Source: Gemmatimonadota bacterium
Lineage (GTDB): Bacteria; Latescibacterota; UBA2968; GCA-2709665
Direction: 5' to 3'
Assembly: GCA_028873695.1 (NCBI GenBank)
Contig: JAPPNU010000044.1
Span: 124,001 to 188,000 of the forward strand
DNA length: 64,000 nucleotides
The notes under the pieces: generated by a model
Seen by the model: the letters and a program-made list of their open reading frames with translations, nothing else
Told to the model about the DNA's origin: nothing
Databases searched by the model: none
Shown here: positions 59,625 through 64,000 of the stretch, piece after piece
How the letters are laid out: every line of letters starts with the position of its first letter
Position numbering within the stretch: position 1 is the first letter of the stretch
Program-made: the position numbers and the translations under genes

Positions 59625-61124
59625 ATGCCATTGGTACTCGGAATCGACCTGGGGACGTCCAGCACAAAGACAATAGCGCTGGATGAAGGCGGCGTTGTAT
59701 TGGCAACCGCCAGTGCGAGTTATGCCATGAAGACGCCCAGGCCGGGCTGGGTTGAGCAGGACGCCGGCAACTGGTGGACGGCGATTTGCAGGACAACCCG
59801 GGCGGTCACGGCCGAACTGCGGGGGCAGGGGCGGTCCGTAGTTGAAATCCGGGGTGTGTCGCTTTCCGGGCACATGAACGGGGCCGTGTTCGTGGACGGC
59901 GCCGGCAATCCGCTCAGGCCGCCCATTCTCTGGCTCGACCGGCGCTCGCAGGCCGAATGCGACGCGGCGAACGCGCGGGCGGGAGACCTGCTCCGGACCC
60001 GGGCCATGCTCGTGTTGAATCCCGTCAACACGTTTGCAAAAGTGTTGTGGGTGCGTTCCCACGAGCCCGATGTGTACCGGAACGCGCGGCACGTGTTGAT
60101 CCCGAAAGACTGGGTGCGGTTCCGGATGACGGGAACGTTCGGGACGGATGTCTCGGACGCCTCGGTATCCGCTGCCGCTGACGTTCAGGCGAGGGATTGG
60201 AGCGGCGAGATTCTGGATGCTCTCGAAGTGCGCCGCGATCTTTTTCCAGACGTCTCGGAGTCTTCCGAGGTGATCGGAACGCTGACCGGCGCGGCTTCGC
60301 GTGAGATGGGCCTGGCGGCGAACACCCCGGTCTGCGCCGGCGGCGGCGACGTTTCGTGTCTCGCGGTGGGCAGCGGGGTTATCCGGCCCGGCGTCGTAAA
60401 CGTGGGCATCGGCACGGCGGGGCACGCGCTCGCCTTCGCCGAGAGACTGGATCCCGCGGCGTACAACAGACTCTGGCCGATGTGTCATTCGGTACCCGGA
60501 GCCTTCTTCTGGCTGGGGTGTTCGTATACGTGCGGGGCGAGTCTGGCATGGTTGAGCGGCCAGTTGGGAGAAGACGTCGCATCCCTGACGCGCCAGGCAA
60601 AGGACGCGCCCGCCGGCAGCGAAGGGCTATTCTTTCTTCCCTGGCTGGAGGGGGCCGCAACCCCGCACCCGGACGCGCAGGCCCGGGGGGGATGGATCGG
60701 GCTGACGCTGCGCCATACGAAAGCGCACCTGGTACGCGCGCTGATGGAGGGCGTTGCGTTCGACCTGAGGCGCTCACTGGAAAGTTTCCGGGACATCGGG
60801 CTGCCGATCGAGGACTTGCGAATAGGCGAGGGCGGCGCGAGGTCCGCGCTCTGGCGTCAGATCCAGGTCGACGTGTTCGGACGTGACGCACGGGAGCTGG
60901 AAGTGCAGGATGCGTCCGCGCTGGGCGCGGCGGTGATTGCCGGCGTGGGCGTGGGCGTGTTTCCCGATTTCGAATCGGCGTGCGAACGCTCGGTGGGCCT
61001 GGGAGAAGCCGTTCGGTGCTGTGGAAAGCGCGCGGCGGATTACGAGAAGCAGTTTCAGCGGTACCGCGGCCTGTATCCGAGTCTGAAAGGCTGGTTTAAC
61101 GAAAACGCGACAGCCGGATCGTAA
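59625..61124 (+). CDS. FGGY-family carbohydrate kinase (xylulokinase-like)
   Basis: A 499-residue kinase from MPLVLGIDLGTSSTKTI. Family marks: VEIRGVSLSGHMNGAVFVD near residue 82, LWLDRRSQAE, HVLIPKDWVRFRMTG near residue 162, CAGGGDVSCLAVGSG near residue 243 and RIGEGGARSALWRQI near residue 402. It phosphorylates a ketose or polyol; xylulose is the nearest known substrate type. It lies 27 bases after the phosphotriesterase-family gene. Confidence 0.87.
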   Translation: MPLVLGIDLGTSSTKTIALDEGGVVLATASASYAMKTPRPGWVEQDAGNWWTAICRTTRAVTAELRGQGRSVVEIRGVSLSGHMNGAVFVDGAGNPLRPPILWLDRRSQAECDAANARAGDLLRTRAMLVLNPVNTFAKVLWVRSHEPDVYRNARHVLIPKDWVRFRMTGTFGTDVSDASVSAAADVQARDWSGEILDALEVRRDLFPDVSESSEVIGTLTGAASREMGLAANTPVCAGGGDVSCLAVGSGVIRPGVVNVGIGTAGHALAFAERLDPAAYNRLWPMCHSVPGAFFWLGCSYTCGASLAWLSGQLGEDVASLTRQAKDAPAGSEGLFFLPWLEGAATPHPDAQARGGWIGLTLRHTKAHLVRALMEGVAFDLRRSLESFRDIGLPIEDLRIGEGGARSALWRQIQVDVFGRDARELEVQDASALGAAVIAGVGVGVFPDFESACERSVGLGEAVRCCGKRAADYEKQFQRYRGLYPSLKGWFNENATAGS

Positions 61125-61200
61125 TCCGCCGTTCATCCGCGGATGCTGACGCATGAAAACCCGCTTCTTATACTTGTGGACGTACAGAGGAGTTCACGGA

Positions 61201-61602
61201 ATGGAAAAGGCGTTCGAGCGACCCTATAGACCCCTGAACTTCAGCAAGTCGTGGATCGAGTCGTTTCCGTTACACGGCATGGCCGAACAGCTGATGGGGG
61301 AAGACGCCTTCGCTGAATCCGGTCGGAATGCGCTTTCGCTGGTTCGCGGAGATGAGATGACCGTGGTCCTTACCGTAATGAAGGCGGGTGCGGTCCTGCA
61401 CGAACACCAGGCCCCGGGCCCGGCCACTGTGGTTCTTCTGAGTGGTCGAATCCGGATATCGGCCGGCGCCGGAGAGCTGCCGCTGGAATCCGGTTCGTCA
61501 GTTTCGTTCACCGCGAACCTCCGCCACGCGGTAAGGGCCCTGGAAGACAGCGCGTTCCTGATCGTGATCGGCGGCAGACAGACGAGGCGTGCGACAATTT
61601 AA
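61201..61602 (+). CDS. Small cupin-fold protein
   Basis: A 133-residue cupin from MEKAFERPYRPLNF; AGAGGAG lies upstream. The double-stranded beta-helix shows VLTVMKAGAVLHEHQAPGPA, TVVLLSGRIRISAGAGELPL and HAVRALEDSAFLIVI. The His/Glu metal ligands of cupin motif 1 are only partly present (HEHQ). Possibly a sugar isomerase or a stress-type cupin. It is 15 bases before the next PhyH gene. Confidence 0.7.
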   Translation: MEKAFERPYRPLNFSKSWIESFPLHGMAEQLMGEDAFAESGRNALSLVRGDEMTVVLTVMKAGAVLHEHQAPGPATVVLLSGRIRISAGAGELPLESGSSVSFTANLRHAVRALEDSAFLIVIGGRQTRRATI

Positions 61603-61617
61603 GGGAGATTTCCGGGT

Positions 61618-62427
61618 ATGGAAACGCTGAGCGAAGCGCAGGTTGCCTTTTTTCGTGAAAACGGATACATCCGTCTCGAGGGCATGTTCTCTCCGGGCGA
61701 AGTCCGCGAAATGGGCGAGGAACTGGACTACGTCATGGAGGAATTCGCGAACTGGGATTCCGCCTGGAAAGGACCCTGGCGGAAGGAGTATATGGACGAA
61801 GAGGAGGACGCGGCGGCAACGCTGGTGGCCATCCATGAACTGCAGCACTATTCCGCGGCCTGGTCCCGCGCCATCACGAAGCGTGAACTGGGCGCCTCGG
61901 TCGGCGATCTCCTGGGATCGGATGCCGTAGAATTGCACCATGTCACACTGCACGCGAAGCCGCCGGACAAGGGGGCGCCGTTCCCCATGCACCAGGACCT
62001 GCCGTTCTTTCCGCACGAAGACGGTAGGTACGCTGATTGCCTGGTGCATCTGGACGACGCGGACGAAACCAGCGGATGCATCAAGTTCCTCAAGGGTTCG
62101 CACCGCCTCGGCAAGCTGGAGCATATTACGGGCGCGGGCACCGCGCCCCACCTGCCCACGGACCGGTACCGGCTTCAGGATGCCGTTTCCGTTCCGGCCA
62201 GGGCCGGGGACGTGGTCCTGTTCTACCTTTGGACTATCCACGGGTCGGCGGTCAATCACAGCGGAAACTGGCGGCGCCTGGTGCGGCTGGGATTCAGAGA
62301 TCCGCGCAACCGGCAGGAAGGCGGGCAGGGCATGGGGCGGCCCGGCTTTATCGTCAAGGGCGTCCGGCCTAAAGTGGACGGGGTGGACGTGGACGTGTAT
62401 GGCAACTGGGTACAGAATCGCGCCTGA
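61618..62427 (+). CDS. Phytanoyl-CoA dioxygenase (PhyH) family protein
   Basis: A 269-residue Fe(II)/2-oxoglutarate oxygenase. PFPMHQDLPFFPHED near residue 121 gives HxD, LWTIHGSAVNHSGN near residue 205 the distal His, and WRRLVRLGFRDPRN the 2-oxoglutarate Arg. IKFLKGSHRLGKLE is the loop. AGGGAG lies before the ATG. It follows the cupin after 15 bases and shares its transcript. Confidence 0.88.
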   Translation: METLSEAQVAFFRENGYIRLEGMFSPGEVREMGEELDYVMEEFANWDSAWKGPWRKEYMDEEEDAAATLVAIHELQHYSAAWSRAITKRELGASVGDLLGSDAVELHHVTLHAKPPDKGAPFPMHQDLPFFPHEDGRYADCLVHLDDADETSGCIKFLKGSHRLGKLEHITGAGTAPHLPTDRYRLQDAVSVPARAGDVVLFYLWTIHGSAVNHSGNWRRLVRLGFRDPRNRQEGGQGMGRPGFIVKGVRPKVDGVDVDVYGNWVQNRA

Positions 62428-62528
62428 CGTTTCGGGTCCGGTCTGCAGCCACGATGCGGTTCTTCTTCCGGATCACCCCGTCTCGATACGGTCGGTATTC
62501 GGCGCGAGACCTCTGATCGGTGAACTGA

Positions 62529-63191
62529 ATGGCGGCGTTGAACACACGCGGATTCTCCATCGCCGAGGCGCTAAGGTTCGGCTGGCGGACAACACTGGAC
62601 AACCTGGGGTATTTCCTCAGCATCGGGCTCTTGTACCTGGTCATCACTTTGGGCCTGAATGGCGCAGTCTACAAGGTGAATGCATATTCGGAGGCCTGGG
62701 CATTCCTGGCCGGTATCGTCGCGTTGGTTGCCGGTATGATCATGGACGTCGGGTTAGCCGTGATTTCCCTGCGTTTCGCCGGCGGTCGAAGGGCGGGAGT
62801 CGCGGACCTCTTCATCCATTATCATCTGGCGCCGATCTATTTTATCTCGACCCTGACTGCTACACTGATGGTCGTCGCCGGCCTGGCTCTGCTGATCGTC
62901 CCGGGAATCTTCCTGCTGGTGTTGTTTCAGTTCTACGCCTTGCACATCGTAGACGAAGGCGCGGGCGCAGTGGCGGCGCTGCGCAGAAGCGCTGCGTTGA
63001 CCAGAGGCGAAAGATGGCGCCTTTTTCTATTCGGACTATTGACCGTGTTGATCAATGTCGGCGGCGCCCTCTGTCTTCTGGTGGGCCTGTTTCTGTCCGT
63101 CCCGATGACGCTGATATCTCGCGCGTACATCTTCAGGAAACTTCAGGCCGCGGGACCGCGTGTGGATGAAATGAACGAGTCCGGCGTGTAA
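62529..63191 (+). CDS. Multi-pass membrane protein, unassigned
   Basis: A 220-residue protein with about five or six transmembrane segments, such as FLSIGLLYLVITLGLNGAVY, FLAGIVALVAGMIMDVGLAV, TATLMVVAGLALLIVPGIFL and GLLTVLINVGGALCLLVGLF. IVPGIFLLVLFQFYALHIVD followed by an Ala/Arg-rich helix (ALRRSAALTRGE) is typical of DUF975-like and glycerophosphodiester-phosphodiesterase-membrane-type proteins. Function unknown. Confidence 0.6.
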   Translation: MAALNTRGFSIAEALRFGWRTTLDNLGYFLSIGLLYLVITLGLNGAVYKVNAYSEAWAFLAGIVALVAGMIMDVGLAVISLRFAGGRRAGVADLFIHYHLAPIYFISTLTATLMVVAGLALLIVPGIFLLVLFQFYALHIVDEGAGAVAALRRSAALTRGERWRLFLFGLLTVLINVGGALCLLVGLFLSVPMTLISRAYIFRKLQAAGPRVDEMNESGV

Positions 63192-63209
63192 ACGGAAAAG
63201 GGGGGTGCC

Positions 63210-64000
63210 ATGTATCGCATCGGCGACCTGGAACTCGGGCGTGTTGAAAAACTATTCAGAGACGGAGGCCTTTTTCGGTACGGACGCACGGGCGAATGCG
63301 AACGTTTCGAGGCCAGCTGGGCCAAGCACCTGGGCGTGAAGTACGCCAGGATGACGACCAGCGGGACGTCGGCGTTATATTGCGCGCTGGTGGGGCTGAA
63401 CGTGGGCCCAGGCGACGAGGTCATCGTCCCCGCCTGTACCTATATGGCCACCGCGCTGGCGGTTCTGTCGGCGGGAGCCATACCCGTCGTGGCCGACGTG
63501 GACGAGTCGATCACGCTCTGCGCGGAAGACGTGGAACGCAGGTTGTCGCCCAATACAAAGGCGATCATTCCCGTACATATGTGGGGTCTGCCGTGCAACA
63601 TGAAGGCGCTGATGCGGGTTGCGCGCAGGCACAAACTGCTCGTGCTCGAGGACGCATGCCAGGCGGTGGGCGGCGCGTACGAGGGAAGGATGCTGGGCTC
63701 GATCGGACACGCGGGCGCTTTCAGTTTCAATTTCTACAAGAATATATCGAGCGGCGAGGGCGGGGCATTCGTCACCGGCAACAAGGCGGTCTTCGGACGC
63801 GGTTCCGTGGCGTCGGATTGCTGCTCGTTCTACTGGAATCCGGATCAGACGAAGGAGGACGAGCAGTTCGCCGGACAGAATTTCAGGGCCCCCGAAGTCT
63901 CGGGCGCCATTCTGAACGCCCAGTTGCGGCGACTCGACGGGATGCTGGAGAAGATGGGCGCACACAAACGGCAGTTGCTGGAGGCCGGCAGGGACGCCGG
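63210..64000 (+). CDS. DegT/DnrJ/EryC1-family aminotransferase, cut by the window end
   Basis: The frame is open from ATG at 63210, after GGGGGG, to the last base, giving 263 codons. The PLP site is clear: TTSGTSALYCALVGLNVGPG near residue 50, VIVPACTYMATALAVLSAGA, VLEDACQAVGGAYEG near residue 146 and FSFNFYKNISSGEGGAF near residue 171 with the Schiff-base Lys. Unlike the DegT gene at 55771, its active-site loop is canonical. It aminates keto-sugars by family. The end of the gene lies outside the window. Confidence 0.87.
   Translation, partial: MYRIGDLELGRVEKLFRDGGLFRYGRTGECERFEASWAKHLGVKYARMTTSGTSALYCALVGLNVGPGDEVIVPACTYMATALAVLSAGAIPVVADVDESITLCAEDVERRLSPNTKAIIPVHMWGLPCNMKALMRVARRHKLLVLEDACQAVGGAYEGRMLGSIGHAGAFSFNFYKNISSGEGGAFVTGNKAVFGRGSVASDCCSFYWNPDQTKEDEQFAGQNFRAPEVSGAILNAQLRRLDGMLEKMGAHKRQLLEAGRDA

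Overview
The window reads as a GC-rich Gram-negative chromosome. There is a lipoprotein with a cell-wall lytic domain, a signal-peptide beta-barrel protein and a Tat-exported molybdoenzyme. Five phytanoyl-CoA dioxygenase-like (PhyH) genes, a Cys-type sulfatase with a radical-SAM sulfatase-maturase homologue, a GH172/DUF2961 protein, rhamnulokinase and enolase-superfamily genes give a profile typical of Latescibacterota/Poribacteria-like or related marine or host-associated lineages. That placement is inference from gene content only. I found no rRNA, tRNA or CRISPR array.

Layout. 1-4.7 kb is an AT-richer accessory patch of relics: an XRE regulator-thioredoxin pair behind a near-consensus promoter, a frameshifted ClpP-like protease beside a DUF2188 gene, a second decayed copy of that pair, an IS21 end, a DnaQ-like exonuclease, a split small membrane protein, and an AF2212-type antitoxin whose VapC partner is cut off. 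4.9-17.2 kb is mostly + strand: enzymes (2H phosphoesterase, divergent enolase, PhyH, Nudix-GrpB fusion, three methyltransferases, GNAT, DUF402, P-loop kinase, a lytic transglycosylase with two solute-binding domains), broken up by dispersed repeats and an unusual 14-bp-period array upstream of an orphan HigA. 17.3-26.9 kb is mostly - strand and catabolic: PhyH, sulfite-oxidase-like protein, sulfatase, GH172, nucleoside deoxyribosyltransferase-like protein and a beta-barrel; one + gene resembles heparinase II/III. 27.0-30.8 kb is a - strand defence/toxin-antitoxin cluster (AAA ATPase, FitA-like, DUF433, MNT, HEPN, DUF1016 nuclease). 32.3-40.8 kb holds a PHP-UvrD fusion helicase, rhamnulokinase, a glycosyltransferase, PhyH and the radical-SAM protein.

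40.9-52.4 kb is the main system: ten tightly packed + strand genes that together encode a complete N-methylglutamate pathway for methylamine use (gamma-glutamylmethylamide synthetase, N-methylglutamate synthase, four-subunit N-methylglutamate dehydrogenase). The glutaminase and GXGXG synthase subunits are present twice and diverged, while the FMN subunit is present once. The same folds also make sarcosine oxidase plus the Glx/GlnT proteins, so the substrate needs testing.

52.5-64 kb continues on the + strand with a probable catabolic run: Gfo/Idh dehydrogenase, an enolase-superfamily gene interrupted by one in-frame UGA, PhyH, two DegT-type aminotransferases (the second runs off the window), DUF1445 hydro-lyase, creatininase-family amidohydrolase, phosphotriesterase-family hydrolase, FGGY kinase, cupin, PhyH and a membrane protein. 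Several of these overlap or nearly abut. Start codons were moved from the longest frame to internal codons wherever a ribosome-binding site or family alignment supported it.
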